Below are positions 17,204 to 26,835 of a stretch of DNA of 64,000 nucleotides, piece after piece. How positions within the stretch are numbered: the first letter of the stretch is position 1; every line of letters begins with the position of its first letter. Made by a program: the position numbers and the translations under genes. The notes beneath the pieces are model-generated. The model saw nothing but the letters and a program-made list of their open reading frames with translations. It did not search any database and was not told where the DNA came from. Location: positions 181,820 to 245,819 of the forward strand of contig CANKAJ010000001.1 of NCBI GenBank assembly GCA_947479645.1. The letters run 5' to 3'. The stretch is from Betaproteobacteria bacterium. Lineage in GTDB: Bacteria; Pseudomonadota; Gammaproteobacteria; Burkholderiales; SG8-39.

Positions 17204-19738
17204 ATGTTTAGCCTCATCAAGTCGCCCGGATTTCGATGCTTCACCGGATTTGGCGTCGTAATTGCCGTGCTATGGCTGTCCATCGTCCTGTCACTGCGGA
17301 ACCTGGAATCCGATGCCATCGACCGCGCGAATATTGCCGCCAGCAACCTCGCCCACAGTCTGGCCCAGGATGTCGCCTCAAACGTCTGGGCGATTGACTT
17401 CACATTGCGGCAATTTCGTGATGAGTGGGTACGCAATCGAAAATCCTTTGTCGAGCTCCTTGAAAGCGAGAGGAAATACCTCCTTGAGCGATCAATTGCG
17501 CAAATCGAAGTCACCGATGCCAAAGGCAGGATCGTATTCGACAGCAGCCGGCTCAATGGGCCGCGTAATTACTTGTCCGGCGGCCGAAAAATTGAGCTGA
17601 ACAAGGATCAGATGGCCGATGAGTTGTCTATCCGTGCGCCTGCACTCGGCCCCATCTGGAATCAATGGACAATCGGGTTTTCGCGTCCGATTCATGACAA
17701 CCAGCGAAAGTTGACGGGTGTCATGATCGTTTCAGTACCGTCACCCTATATGCAGGACAGCTACGACAGTATCCGCTTGCCGGGAGGCGGCGACATTTCG
17801 CTGATCCGATCTGACGGACAGGTCCTCGCCAGCACAACAGAGCATCTGATGCGCATGCTCGGAACGCCGCTCGTACCGGCACAGACCCCGGGCTTGAGAC
17901 CGAACGACCCGATGTCCGGAATATCCCGCCGTATCAGCCCAATATCCAATACGGAGAGTCTGTTTGCCTACAGCAAGGTACGTGATTATCCGTTGATGCT
18001 GAATGTCCGACAGGACTTGAGCGCCGTTTTGGAACCCTACCATGTTCTGCGCAACAATCACTTTATAGGCGGTGCCGTGGCCACCGGCTTGCTGCTGGCG
18101 ATTGCGCTACTGCTGTTTTTCCGGCAGCGCATCAGTGATACCAACGAACGCGAACGAACCCGGCTCTCGGCCGAATTGCGTGAAAGCGAGGAGAAATTCA
18201 GGCTGATCGCAGCGAATATTGATGACGTTATCTGGTCGTCAGACATTTCGATCAATACCAACTTTTATATCAGTCAGTCCTACGAGCGCATCTGGAAACG
18301 TTCGCGCGACAGCCTGCTGGAAAACCCCCGTTCCTTTATCGACCCCATCCATCCGGATGACCGCGAGCGTGTGCTGGCAGCGATGAGTGTACGAAGCAAG
18401 AAAAAGGGAATACCGTTCGATTACGAGTACAGGATAATTTTACCTGACGGATCCATACGCTGGATCTGGGATCGCGGTTTTCCTGTGAGAGATGAAACCG
18501 GCCACGTAGTACGGTATGTCGGGGTCGCTCAGGACGTCACCAGACGCAGGCAGGCCATGGAAGAACTGGCACTCAGCGAAAAACGATTCCGCACCCTCGT
18601 CAATGCCTCCGCCACGGTCATCTATCAAACCGATGCGGCTGGCCTTCCCATTGGCGACTGCATCAGCTGGCGTCAGTTCACCGGCCAGACCGAGGAAGAT
18701 GTGGCCGGCATGAAGTGGATCAAGGCCATACATCCGGACGATCGCGCAACGATGGAAAGCACGCTTTCCGCGGCGCTCATTGACAAGATGCCGTACGAGA
18801 CGGAGGTTCGCCTGAGGCGCTCCGATGGCGAGTGGCGCCACATGCGTGTTCGTGGTGTCCCGGTTTTTTATTCAGGCAACGAAATCCGGGAATGGATCTG
18901 CGCCTACGAAGACATCACCAAAGGGAAGTTGATCGAAGAAGAAATCCACCAACTCAATCGCGAACTGGAACAGCGCGTCGATGACCGTGCTGCAGAACTG
19001 ACGGCCACCGTCAGCGCACTTCGGATGCAAGTCGAAGAACGGCGCCTCGCCGAAGCCAAGGCGCTGACGCTCGCCGAGCGCTTGGGGGGCGTGACGCGGC
19101 GCCTTGGTCAAGCCCAGGAAGATGAGCGACGGCGATTGGCGGTGGAACTTCACGACGGCGTGTGCTCAAACCTGACCGCCATCGGCCTCAACCTCGAACA
19201 CCTGAAGAGGCAACTGACGAAAATCAATCTGGCGGAAATTGAAAACCGCCTGGTCAATGTCGTTTCGATGATTGACGAGGCCAAGGCCAATGCAACTGAC
19301 ATCAGCGTCGACCTTCGTCCGCTGCTTCGCGACAACAGGGATCTGCGCTCAGCCCTGGAGGATTATGGGCGGAAGTTCTGGCATAACACAGGCATAACCG
19401 TTGAATTCAAGGGACAGGGAAGTGATACCGGTTTGCAGGGAGAAGCGAAAATCGCGCTATTCAGGATTGCCCAGGAGGCGCTCACGAACTGCGCCAAACA
19501 TGCCAAAGGCAAGACGATCATCATTGAACTCAGCATGGGCGCTGCCGGCCTGTGCTTGAGCATATGCGATGACGGCGCTGGATTCGATCTGGCCAAAGTC
19601 AGCACCGGAAAATCCGGCATGGGACTGCTCTCGATGCAGGAACGCGCAGAGTCTATTGGTGGCGTCCTGCATGTTGAATCAATGATTGGCGGCGGCACAC
19701 GGGTTACCGTAACAATCGGCGCCGCTCAGAGCGCCTAG
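17204..19738 (+). CDS. PAS-domain sensor histidine kinase (NarX/HisKA_3 type)
   Basis: An 844-residue membrane kinase. Order: TM helix (GFGVVIAVLWLSIVLSL, about 12-30), periplasmic Cache-like sensor (about 35-280), second TM (GGAVATGLLLAIALLLFF, about 287-304), PAS (about 325-450, ending GVAQDVTRRR), second PAS (about 455-575), coiled coil (EIHQLNRELEQRVDDRAAEL), HisKA_3 with phospho-His in LAVELHDGVCSNLTAIGLN, and HATPase with NCAKHAKG, DDGAGFD and GMGLLSMQERAE. It should signal to a NarL/FixJ-type regulator, the family of the gene that converges on it; the stop codons share the bases CTAG. The ligand is unknown. Confidence 0.93.
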   Translation: MFSLIKSPGFRCFTGFGVVIAVLWLSIVLSLRNLESDAIDRANIAASNLAHSLAQDVASNVWAIDFTLRQFRDEWVRNRKSFVELLESERKYLLERSIAQIEVTDAKGRIVFDSSRLNGPRNYLSGGRKIELNKDQMADELSIRAPALGPIWNQWTIGFSRPIHDNQRKLTGVMIVSVPSPYMQDSYDSIRLPGGGDISLIRSDGQVLASTTEHLMRMLGTPLVPAQTPGLRPNDPMSGISRRISPISNTESLFAYSKVRDYPLMLNVRQDLSAVLEPYHVLRNNHFIGGAVATGLLLAIALLLFFRQRISDTNERERTRLSAELRESEEKFRLIAANIDDVIWSSDISINTNFYISQSYERIWKRSRDSLLENPRSFIDPIHPDDRERVLAAMSVRSKKKGIPFDYEYRIILPDGSIRWIWDRGFPVRDETGHVVRYVGVAQDVTRRRQAMEELALSEKRFRTLVNASATVIYQTDAAGLPIGDCISWRQFTGQTEEDVAGMKWIKAIHPDDRATMESTLSAALIDKMPYETEVRLRRSDGEWRHMRVRGVPVFYSGNEIREWICAYEDITKGKLIEEEIHQLNRELEQRVDDRAAELTATVSALRMQVEERRLAEAKALTLAERLGGVTRRLGQAQEDERRRLAVELHDGVCSNLTAIGLNLEHLKRQLTKINLAEIENRLVNVVSMIDEAKANATDISVDLRPLLRDNRDLRSALEDYGRKFWHNTGITVEFKGQGSDTGLQGEAKIALFRIAQEALTNCAKHAKGKTIIIELSMGAAGLCLSICDDGAGFDLAKVSTGKSGMGLLSMQERAESIGGVLHVESMIGGGTRVTVTIGAAQSA

Positions 19739-20406
19739 CTCGAAAGATTCGCGAGCGGCATCTTTCGCCGGCTTGCCTCAATTACCACCTGCGCCCGGCT
19801 GTTGACATTAAGCACCCGAAATATTGCGTTGACATGCGTTTTGACCGTGCCCTCGGCGAGCCCCAGTTCCAGGCAAATCTGTTTGTTCGTCATGCCACGC
19901 AGCAGACAATTGAGCACATCCGACTGCCTTGGAGACAGTCCGGCGACCGCCCCCCCGGGGGACTGGCGTTGCTCAATATTCTGCGTTGGGTCGCCGTTCG
20001 CCCCCACCAGGATAGTGCTTGGCAGCGCGATATTGCCGTTCAGCGCATGCCCCAGGAATTCCGAAAGCAATGTCGTGGGGGAAGACTTGCAGATGTATCC
20101 TGCGGCACCACGCTCGAGCGCATCCACTATGGTGGTGCGAGTTTCATCCGAAGACAGCATCACCACCACCAGTTTCGGATACTGCGCCTTCATCTGATCC
20201 AGCAGATCCAGCCCATTTCGATCCGGCAGGTGAACATCAAGCAGCACCATGTCAATATCCGGTTGCTGTTCAAGCATGGTCAGGGCTTCCATTCCATTCC
20301 TGGCCTCCACGGTATGGATGCCGGTGCTGATTTCATGCGCCATATGAACCAGGGCGTCGCGAATCAGTCCATGGTCATCGCATATAAGAAGTTTCGTACA
20401 TTTCAT
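19735..20406 (-). CDS. NarL/FixJ-family response regulator
   Basis: A 223-residue two-domain regulator. The receiver domain (1-125) has the phospho-Asp in MVLLDVHLPDRNGLDLL, acidic residues in LLICDDHGL, Thr/Ser in MLSSDET and Lys in GYICKSS. The LuxR-type helix-turn-helix (about 155-215) reads LSPRQSDVLNCLLRGMTNKQICLELGLAEGTVKTHVNAIF. Its C-terminus overlaps the kinase gene tail to tail by 4 bp, so the two are probably partners made from opposite promoters, an arrangement that can give antisense coupling. Confidence 0.93.
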   Translation of the reverse strand: MKCTKLLICDDHGLIRDALVHMAHEISTGIHTVEARNGMEALTMLEQQPDIDMVLLDVHLPDRNGLDLLDQMKAQYPKLVVVMLSSDETRTTIVDALERGAAGYICKSSPTTLLSEFLGHALNGNIALPSTILVGANGDPTQNIEQRQSPGGAVAGLSPRQSDVLNCLLRGMTNKQICLELGLAEGTVKTHVNAIFRVLNVNSRAQVVIEASRRKMPLANLSS

Positions 20407-20773
20407 TTCTATACTTTCTATCTAGCGCGCATGCATCCAGCCTGAAACCGCGCTCATCATTTTGCCAGAAGCGCGAACCCGCAATCTGGCACCAGGGACC
20501 ACAGGCGGAGATGCCGGAACAATTGCTTGCCGCCTCAGTACAAAACCGCCAAGCATGAGTGAATATGGATCCAGTTGACCCTGCACAAACTAATCCGAAC
20601 GGATTAATCCCATCGGTCGACTTTTCTGCAATTGGTCGAGTTACATTTTTAAGTGCAACATATACCCTTCAGGAATCAGGAAAGGGTATCTCATTCCAGC
20701 TGATTCCTGGGTTTTACTCCAGCTGACCAGCCGTTGTTGGCTTGCAGAACCAAACGTAGGACAAAGCGAAATT
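20407..20773. other. 367-bp divergent intergenic region
   Basis: It lies between the response regulator (leftward) and the hypothetical gene at 20774 (rightward). It contains an inverted repeat TAATCCG-AA-CGGATTA at 20591-20606, a possible operator. Nothing else clear; short frames here lack coding character. Confidence 0.5.
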
Positions 20774-21358
20774 ATGCACGCGAATCCGTCAGGTGATCTG
20801 CCACTGCACAGAATCAATCTTGATCTCATCGGATCGCAGCTCGTCAGGGCAGCAGCTGCGCTGACAAACTCCGAAGCCGAGTTGGCACAAATCGTGGCAG
20901 AACTCGCCGAGTTGACCAATGAGCAGATTGGCCCCGATGACAGTTCGACGATTGATGCAGCGAGCATGCGTTGCCGCGAAGCTCGCCACCGCACCCGGGA
21001 ATTACGTGCACATATCGAGCGGCTGCGAAACGACTACACCCGCCTGGACATTGCTGTTCACAGGCCTGATTACTGTGGCGCGAACGACCAGTGGGAAGCG
21101 CAACGCCACCCCATCCAGCGGATCGCCACGCATTTGGACGCGTTCGGCAATCTCAAACGCAGCTGGGAGCACCACTCTGGTGTTTGCGCCACCTACCTGC
21201 ATCAAAATCTGATGCCCGAGGGTCCTGCAGCGAGGAAATTGATGTTCAGACAGGCAGGTTCGTTGTTTGCCCTCTGTGCAGCCTTCCTTCAGTACTATTT
21301 CCTGGATGTGAACTTGCAGATTGCACGATTGCCGGCAACCATCGTGCGCCTGACTTGA
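20774..21358 (+). CDS. hypothetical protein
   Basis: A 194-residue frame that I do not recognise. Residues about 25-100 are rich in Ala, Glu, Leu and Arg and look helical, possibly coiled coil (AAALTNSEAELAQIVAELAEL, split around Ala-rich turns). The C-terminal part contains LFALCAAFLQYYFLDVNLQ. No signal peptide or catalytic motif is seen and the ribosome-binding site is weak. It precedes the IHF-like gene in the same direction by 126 bp. It could be a spurious frame; support is length and lack of any competing gene. Confidence 0.4.
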   Translation: MHANPSGDLPLHRINLDLIGSQLVRAAAALTNSEAELAQIVAELAELTNEQIGPDDSSTIDAASMRCREARHRTRELRAHIERLRNDYTRLDIAVHRPDYCGANDQWEAQRHPIQRIATHLDAFGNLKRSWEHHSGVCATYLHQNLMPEGPAARKLMFRQAGSLFALCAAFLQYYFLDVNLQIARLPATIVRLT

Positions 21359-21484
21359 GTGCCCTGATGAAGCGCCCCGCCTTGAGTCTTGAAGATGCAC
21401 AAGTGACAGAATCAGTCAGGACTCATTGCGGCAATTGGCCGCAGCGGTATGTATATCAACAATTGAATCAGTAAAGGTACTGCA

Positions 21485-21796
21485 ATGACGAGATCGGATT
21501 TGATCACCAAACTCGCGCAACGCCATGCACTGTTGACCGAACAGGATGCCGAGATGGTCGTGAAGGCCATTCTGAACAGCATGATGAAGTATCTCAGCGA
21601 AGGTGAGCGGATTGAAATTCGCGGATTCGGCAGTTTCTGCATCAACAGCCGTTCTCCGCGCGTCGGTCGCAATCCAAAGTCAGGGGAAATTGTGCTGGTC
21701 CCGGCAAAGCGTGCCACCCACTTCAAGGCTGCCAAGGAACTGCGAGATCGCGTCAATCGAAATACGTCATCAGCCGGCAGCGATCAACCGGACTAA
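21485..21796 (+). CDS. ihfB: IHF beta / HU-family DNA-bending protein
   Basis: A 103-residue nucleoid protein. Seen: N-terminal MTRSDLITKLAQRH, then the DNA-binding arm region ERIEIRGFGSFCINSRSPRVGRN with the Pro-tipped RxGRNPKSGE loop, and FKAAKELRDRVN at the C-terminus. IHF-beta sequences share MTKSELIxxL and GERIEIRGFGSF. IHF bends DNA at specific sites and assists sigma-54 promoters. There is a short extra C-terminal tail (NTSSAGSDQPD). The canonical ihfB of betaproteobacteria usually follows rpsA, which is absent here, so this may be a second copy. AAAGG lies about 8 bp before the ATG. Confidence 0.85.
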   Translation: MTRSDLITKLAQRHALLTEQDAEMVVKAILNSMMKYLSEGERIEIRGFGSFCINSRSPRVGRNPKSGEIVLVPAKRATHFKAAKELRDRVNRNTSSAGSDQPD

Positions 21797-21817
21797 GCGC
21801 ATAACGGGCGCCACAGA

Positions 21818-22804
21818 TCACTCCTCCGCAGTAACACCCGACGCCTTGATGACACGAGCCCAGCGCTCATGATCTTTCCTGAGAAATGCAGCAAACTCCT
21901 CGGGCGTATCGCCGACAACAACGGCGCCAAGCCCTTTCATTCGTGATTTGATATCGGCCTTTGCCAGGGATTTGCGCATCTCACCGGACAAGCGGCTGAC
22001 GATGGCCGGAGAGGTGCCGGCCGGCGCCAGCACCCCGACCCAGGGCGCGGTCGCCACCAACTCCGGGAAGCCCGCCTGAGCCATGGTCGGAATATCCGGA
22101 AAATCCGGGTCAGGCGTGGCGGTTCCGACGGCAATGACCTTGAGTTTCCTCGCCGCCATCTGGTCCGCTATTCCGACAATCGGATAAAACATGAAACTCA
22201 CGCGTCCGGACATCACCTCTGCCAGGGCAGGACCATTCCCCTTGAAGGGGACATTGATCATTTTGGTGCCGGTCATGTTCTCCAACCAGGCACCGGCCAG
22301 GTGTGAGGAGCCGCCAATCCCCGACGTGCCATAACTGACGCTGTTCTCCCTGGTCTTGGCCAGCGCAGCCAAATCCTTCATGGAATTAAAACTGGAGCTG
22401 GGTGCAGTCACCACAACCATGGGCAGCAGCGCCGCGTTGGACACCGGCGCAAAGTCCTTGAACGGATCGTATTTTGCCTTGGTGTTTGGCAATAGCGCGT
22501 TCACCAGCAACGACAATGACGAAAACAGCAGTGTGTACCCGTCTGGCGCGGCATGAGCTACCGCTTCTGTCGCAATAATGGCATTGGCCCCGACTCGATT
22601 CTCGACAATCACCGACTGCCCCATCGGAATACTCATGTCCTGAGCCATCACGCGCGCGATCACATCAGTGGGGCCGCCAGCGGCGAAGCCAACCAGCATC
22701 CTGACCGGCTTGTTCGGATAATTCTGCGCATAACCAGGTGCACTGCTCAGGGCACCAACCAGAAACGTACCGACACAACCCGCTGCGACCAATAATTTTT
22801 TCAA
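21818..22804 (-). CDS. Bug-family TTT periplasmic receptor 3
   Basis: A 328-residue TctC/Bug receptor. Signal peptide LVAAGCVGTFLVGALSSAPGYAQ, then NYPNKPVRMLVGFAAGGPTDV, VIVENRVGANAIIATEAVAH and APDGYTLLF. It is transcribed leftward and converges on the IHF-like gene with 21 bp between them. It is divergent from the MFS transporter at 23059 across about 250 bp, so the receptor and the permease may be controlled together. Ligand unknown. Confidence 0.92.
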   Translation of the reverse strand: MKKLLVAAGCVGTFLVGALSSAPGYAQNYPNKPVRMLVGFAAGGPTDVIARVMAQDMSIPMGQSVIVENRVGANAIIATEAVAHAAPDGYTLLFSSLSLLVNALLPNTKAKYDPFKDFAPVSNAALLPMVVVTAPSSSFNSMKDLAALAKTRENSVSYGTSGIGGSSHLAGAWLENMTGTKMINVPFKGNGPALAEVMSGRVSFMFYPIVGIADQMAARKLKVIAVGTATPDPDFPDIPTMAQAGFPELVATAPWVGVLAPAGTSPAIVSRLSGEMRKSLAKADIKSRMKGLGAVVVGDTPEEFAAFLRKDHERWARVIKASGVTAEE

Positions 22805-23058
22805 TGTCCCCTCCTTGTTATACGCGCCCTGTTGACTGTTTTACATCGGATTGCCCCCCACATCAAGCCGCTACACAACCGCGCCTGCCGAAATGAATTG
22901 CTTCAAGCCATTCGGGGGGCAAAGAGTCTGCATATCGCATCTCCTTGATGTATCGCAAGGGGAGCAACGGACTGCCTGCCAGGATCGCGTACAGGCGACC
23001 CGAAAAACAAAACAGCTACTCGGAACGTCGGCAGCTGCGTTATCCTTCGGGTCATCCC

Positions 23059-24279
23059 ATGAAAATATTTTACGGCTGGCGCATCGTATTCGCCGGCGGC
23101 GCCATTCAGTTTCTGCAGGGCCTTTTGCTGCACCACGCCTTCGGCGCCTACTTCGCGGTGCTGATCGAGGAACGTGGCTGGAGCAAGACGGCCCTGTCGG
23201 GCGCCGCCGCCATGCAGCCGCTGGAGGCGGCCATGCTCGGCCCGGCACTGGGCTGGATGGTCGATCGCTTCGGGTCCCAAGGCATCATCCGCGCCGGTAT
23301 CGTGACCTTCGGCATCGGCTTCATGCTGCTCAGCCAGATCGATACACTGGTCGGCTTTTATGCGGCTTACTTTGTCATCGCCCTGGGTTCCAGCCTGTGC
23401 GGCAATTTCGCCATCAGCGTGGCCATCATCCAGTGGTTCGAAAAGCGCCGTGCGCGCGCACTCTCCGCGGTGCAATTCGGCAGCGCCCTCGGCGGCATCT
23501 GCGTGTTCGCGGTGGCGTGGTCGATGCAGCATTTCGGCTGGCGCCCGACAGCGTTTGTCTCTGGCGCTATTGCCATCGTGGTCGGCTGGCCGCTGGCGCG
23601 TGTCATCCGCAGCCGGCCGGAGGATCATGGCGAAACAGTCGACGGCCTGCCACCGTCCTCCGCGAATACCGATCCGCAAGCGGCAGAGACGAAACCCCAG
23701 CGTGAATTCACCACGCGCGAGGCACTGCGCACCAGCGCTTTCTGGCTGATCTCTCTGGGCCACGGCTTCGCGCTGCTGGTGGTCATGGCCGTGATCGTGC
23801 ATGCCATTACGCACATCAAGGAGGGCCTGGGCTATACGGTGGCGCAGGCATCGCTGGTCATTATGCTGGTGACGGCGTCGCAACTCACTGGTGTGCTGCT
23901 GGGCTGGGTCATCGGTGACCGCTTTGAAAAACGCTTCGTCTGCGCCGCCTGCATGCTCATGCACGCCGCCGGCATGCTCATGCTCACCTATGCCACTGGT
24001 CCGGTGATGCTCGCCGCATTCGCCATCGTGCATGGCACCGCCTGGGGCCTGCGAGGGCCGTTCATGCAGGCCATCCGCGCCGACTACTTCGGGCGCAAAT
24101 CCATCGGCATGATCATCGGGCTATCGTCCCTGATCATCGTCATCGGCCAGATCGGCGGGCCGATGATCGCCGGTGCGCTTGCCGACTGGACGGGCAACTA
24201 TCGCGCCGGCTTTACGTTGCTGGCGATACTGTCAGGCATGGGATCGCTGTTTTTCATGCTGGCGAAGCGCCCCGAATAG
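23059..24279 (+). CDS. MFS transporter
   Basis: A 406-residue major-facilitator protein with about 12 hydrophobic helices, a charged central loop (about residues 190-225, RSRPEDHGETVDGL), and a typical N-terminus YGWRIVFAGGAIQFLQG as in monocarboxylate/oxalate-type carriers. DRFGSQ and RRARALS after helices 2 and 4 fit the MFS A-motif region. Start 23059 is chosen because the first helix begins directly after it; an in-frame start at 22945 would add a non-membrane leader. It stands 37 bp before a Bug receptor gene. It may import the carboxylate sensed or bound by that receptor. Confidence 0.9.
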   Translation: MKIFYGWRIVFAGGAIQFLQGLLLHHAFGAYFAVLIEERGWSKTALSGAAAMQPLEAAMLGPALGWMVDRFGSQGIIRAGIVTFGIGFMLLSQIDTLVGFYAAYFVIALGSSLCGNFAISVAIIQWFEKRRARALSAVQFGSALGGICVFAVAWSMQHFGWRPTAFVSGAIAIVVGWPLARVIRSRPEDHGETVDGLPPSSANTDPQAAETKPQREFTTREALRTSAFWLISLGHGFALLVVMAVIVHAITHIKEGLGYTVAQASLVIMLVTASQLTGVLLGWVIGDRFEKRFVCAACMLMHAAGMLMLTYATGPVMLAAFAIVHGTAWGLRGPFMQAIRADYFGRKSIGMIIGLSSLIIVIGQIGGPMIAGALADWTGNYRAGFTLLAILSGMGSLFFMLAKRPE

Positions 24280-24316
24280 AACGCAATACGGAGCGATGCA
24301 TAAAGGAGGATATTGG

Positions 24317-25291
24317 ATGACATGGACTCATACGCTCGCGGCAGCGCTGATCGCCGCCTTGAATATCACTGGGGCACTGGCGCAGACCGGCGCCTACCCC
24401 AACAAGCCCATGCGCTGGGTCGTTCCCTACGTGCCCGGTGGCGGCGCCGATGTCATTGCCCGCCCCCTGTCAATCAAGGTAGGCGAGGCCTTTGGCCAGC
24501 AGATCATCTATGACAACCGCGGTGGCGGTGGCGGCTTCATCGCTGCCGAGATGGTCGCCAAAGCAACACCTGATGGTTACACCTTTCTGGTGGGCGCCGG
24601 TGCAACGCATATTTTTTCGACCCTGTTATACGACAAGATCCCTTTCGATCCAGTCAAGGACTTCGCCCCCATCACCAAGTTTGCGACCATTCCTGCAGTG
24701 CTCGTGGCATACCCGGGCTTTCCGCCCAGAGCCATTCAAGAGCTGGTGGCGTATGCCAGGGCCAATCCGGGCAAAATCAATTGGGCATCTTCAGGTAATG
24801 GCGCGGGCGGCCACCTGGCAATGGTCATGTTTGCGCAGATGGCCGGCATCAAGGTTGTGCACGTCCCGTACAAGGGCGCGGGGCCGGCAACCACTGCGAC
24901 ACTTGCTGGCGAAACTGCATTGCTGTTCACCAACACCGGTGTTGCGCTGTCCCAAATCAAATCGGGCAAGCTGAGGGCAATCGGTTTTGCCGGAACGAAA
25001 CGCCTGCCCCTGTTACCTGACCTCCCCACCATCGAAGAGTCGGGTTTTCCAGGCTTTGAGTCGAGCACCTTCTACGGCCTGCTCGCCCCGGCCGGAACAC
25101 CGGCTGCCATCATCAAACTGCAACACGACACCATCGCGAAGGTGATCAACTCACCGGAGACGCTGGCGCGCTTTGCCAGCGACGGCTCCATCGCAGTCGC
25201 CAACACGCCCGAGCAGTTTGCCGAAGAAAACCGGCTGGAAGTGGCGAAGTGGGCAAAGATCATTCGGGAAAACAACATCCGGGCCGATTAA
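24317..25291 (+). CDS. Bug-family TTT periplasmic receptor 4
   Basis: A 324-residue TctC/Bug receptor. Signal peptide LAAALIAALNITGALAQ, then AYPNKPMRWVVPYVPGGGADV, IIYDNRGGGGGFIAAEMVAK and TPDGYTFLV. Start 24317 follows AGGAGG (24304-24309) at 7 bp, a strong site; the longer frame reads back into the MFS gene. It is 37 bp after the MFS gene and so probably co-transcribed. It faces the thioesterase gene tail to tail with a 3-bp gap. Confidence 0.93.
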   Translation: MTWTHTLAAALIAALNITGALAQTGAYPNKPMRWVVPYVPGGGADVIARPLSIKVGEAFGQQIIYDNRGGGGGFIAAEMVAKATPDGYTFLVGAGATHIFSTLLYDKIPFDPVKDFAPITKFATIPAVLVAYPGFPPRAIQELVAYARANPGKINWASSGNGAGGHLAMVMFAQMAGIKVVHVPYKGAGPATTATLAGETALLFTNTGVALSQIKSGKLRAIGFAGTKRLPLLPDLPTIEESGFPGFESSTFYGLLAPAGTPAAIIKLQHDTIAKVINSPETLARFASDGSIAVANTPEQFAEENRLEVAKWAKIIRENNIRAD

Positions 25292-25294
25292 ACT

Positions 25295-25747
25295 TTACGC
25301 CTTTGCCTTCTCCGGCCGTGGCGCCAGCACGATCTGGGTCTGGGTGACAATCGCCGCCCTGCTCCCGTCGGCATTGCTGATCGTCGTCTGCCAGACATTG
25401 GTGGAGCGGCCCAGATGCAGTGCAATTGAGACCGCCGTAAGCATGGGTGACACGGCCGCAGCGAAAAAATTGGTCTTCGACTCCATGGTGACGGTGCGAT
25501 ATCCGGGCGCCAGATTATTGATGGTGCCGGCCGCCCCGACCGCATCGGCAAACGCCATGACTGCTCCGCCATGAACAAAGCCCCCTCTGGTGAGGTGTAT
25601 CTCCTTGACCGGCATTTCGGCGATCACTTTCTTGCGCGAGATCGCGGTAATCCGCATGCCGAGGGCGCGTGGCAACGCGCTGGTCAGTTCGGGGGTGGGT
25701 TTGGAGCTTTTTGTCTTGGAAAGTACTGACGTTTTTTTGGCTGTCAT
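25295..25747 (-). CDS. PaaI-family hotdog thioesterase
   Basis: A 150-residue hotdog-fold protein. RGGFVHGGAVMAFADAVGAAGT is the HGG/Asp signature of PaaI-like thioesterases, which release CoA from aryl- or acyl-CoA. The C-terminal strand region (TNVWQTTISNADGSRAAIVTQTQI) fits the fold. The first 25 residues are Lys/Ser/Thr-rich (KKTSVLSKTKSSKPT) and unlike the family core. It lies in a cluster of CoA-ester genes and could rescue trapped CoA. Confidence 0.87.
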   Translation of the reverse strand: MTAKKTSVLSKTKSSKPTPELTSALPRALGMRITAISRKKVIAEMPVKEIHLTRGGFVHGGAVMAFADAVGAAGTINNLAPGYRTVTMESKTNFFAAAVSPMLTAVSIALHLGRSTNVWQTTISNADGSRAAIVTQTQIVLAPRPEKAKA

Positions 25748-25862
25748 TCTCTGTCACTCATCTTGAAGTTGAAATTGGTTACCAGATCACCTTGCACGCC
25801 TGCTGCGAAGTCTCAATCCAGGCAGGATGATCAATGCGAAGCCCCGATGCACGATCAACTGA

Positions 25863-26834
25863 TTACAACGGCTCCGCACCCGTTGCCTTGATCACTTTCG
25901 CCCAGCGCACGATCTCGGCCTTGATAAATGCACCGAACTCTTCGGGCGTGCTGCTACCGGCTTCGGCGCCTTCAGCTGCGAGTCGCTCGGCAACGTCCGG
26001 CTGCCTGAGGCCCTTCCCTATGACGGTGTCGAGTCTTGAGACAATATCATTTGCAGTGCCCGCCGGCGCCACCACGCCGAACCAGGTGCTGACATCATAG
26101 CCGGGCAGCCCCGCTTCGCTGATGGTGGGCAGATCGGGCACTGCCGCCGAGCGCTTCGCCGACGATACTGCAAGTGCCCGCAACCGCCCCGCCTTGACGT
26201 GCGCCAGCAGCGCCGGAATGCCGGTAATGGTCAGCGCAGTTTCTCCGGCAATCAGATCCGTCGTCAGTTGTGCCGCGCCCTTGTAGGGTATTTCCCTGAT
26301 ATCAACACCGGCCATCAACTTGAAGTACTCCACAGCAAGATAGGGTGCGCCACCGGCACCCGAGGAACCATACTTGAGTTCGCCCGGACGCGCCTTGGCC
26401 AGCGCAATCAATTCTTTCACGGACCGAACCGGCAACGCTGAATTCACCACCAGCATGTTAGGCACGATGGCCACCAGGGTTACTGGTGAGAAGTTGCGCA
26501 CCGGATCATAGGGCAGCGTGGCGTACAGGGCAGGATTGACCGCCAGTATGCCGACGGTGGCCACCAACAGCGTGTAACCGTCGGGTTTCGCCTTGGCGAC
26601 GATCTCCGCGCCCAGATTGCCGGCCGCGCCGGGGCGGTTGTCGATAAGCGCCTGCACGCCAAGAGCCTCGGTCATTTTCTGACCCACAGTGCGCGCCAGA
26701 ATGTCGGTGGAGCCACCGGGTGTAAACGGAACCACCAACCGTATCGGCCGGGATGGGTATGTTTGCGCGACAGTCTCTGTCGTTGCAAGCACCACCAATA
26801 GCGGCAACATCAGTTTGCAGAGCAGGCGTTTCAT
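25863..26834 (-). CDS. Bug-family TTT periplasmic receptor 5
   Basis: A 323-residue TctC/Bug receptor. Signal peptide LMLPLLVVLATTETVAQ, then TYPSRPIRLVVPFTPGGSTDI, ALIDNRPGAAGNLGAEIVAK and KPDGYTLLV. It starts one base after the stop of the MmgE/PrpD gene, so the two are tightly coupled. The receptor may therefore bind a precursor of the MmgE/PrpD substrate, such as a methylcitrate- or aconitate-like tricarboxylate. That link is inference from position only. Confidence 0.93.
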   Translation of the reverse strand: MKRLLCKLMLPLLVVLATTETVAQTYPSRPIRLVVPFTPGGSTDILARTVGQKMTEALGVQALIDNRPGAAGNLGAEIVAKAKPDGYTLLVATVGILAVNPALYATLPYDPVRNFSPVTLVAIVPNMLVVNSALPVRSVKELIALAKARPGELKYGSSGAGGAPYLAVEYFKLMAGVDIREIPYKGAAQLTTDLIAGETALTITGIPALLAHVKAGRLRALAVSSAKRSAAVPDLPTISEAGLPGYDVSTWFGVVAPAGTANDIVSRLDTVIGKGLRQPDVAERLAAEGAEAGSSTPEEFGAFIKAEIVRWAKVIKATGAEPL

Positions 26835-26835
26835 G

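Noticed and set aside
20641..20994. 117-codon minus-strand frame overlapping the hypothetical gene
   Set aside because: Mostly opposite the longer frame at 20774-21358, no ribosome-binding site and no motif; neither strand is certain, but the plus-strand frame is longer.
22903..24033. 376-codon open frame on the minus strand
   Set aside because: Antisense to the MFS transporter; no hydrophobic or catalytic pattern, His/Asp/Arg-rich as in other shadow frames.
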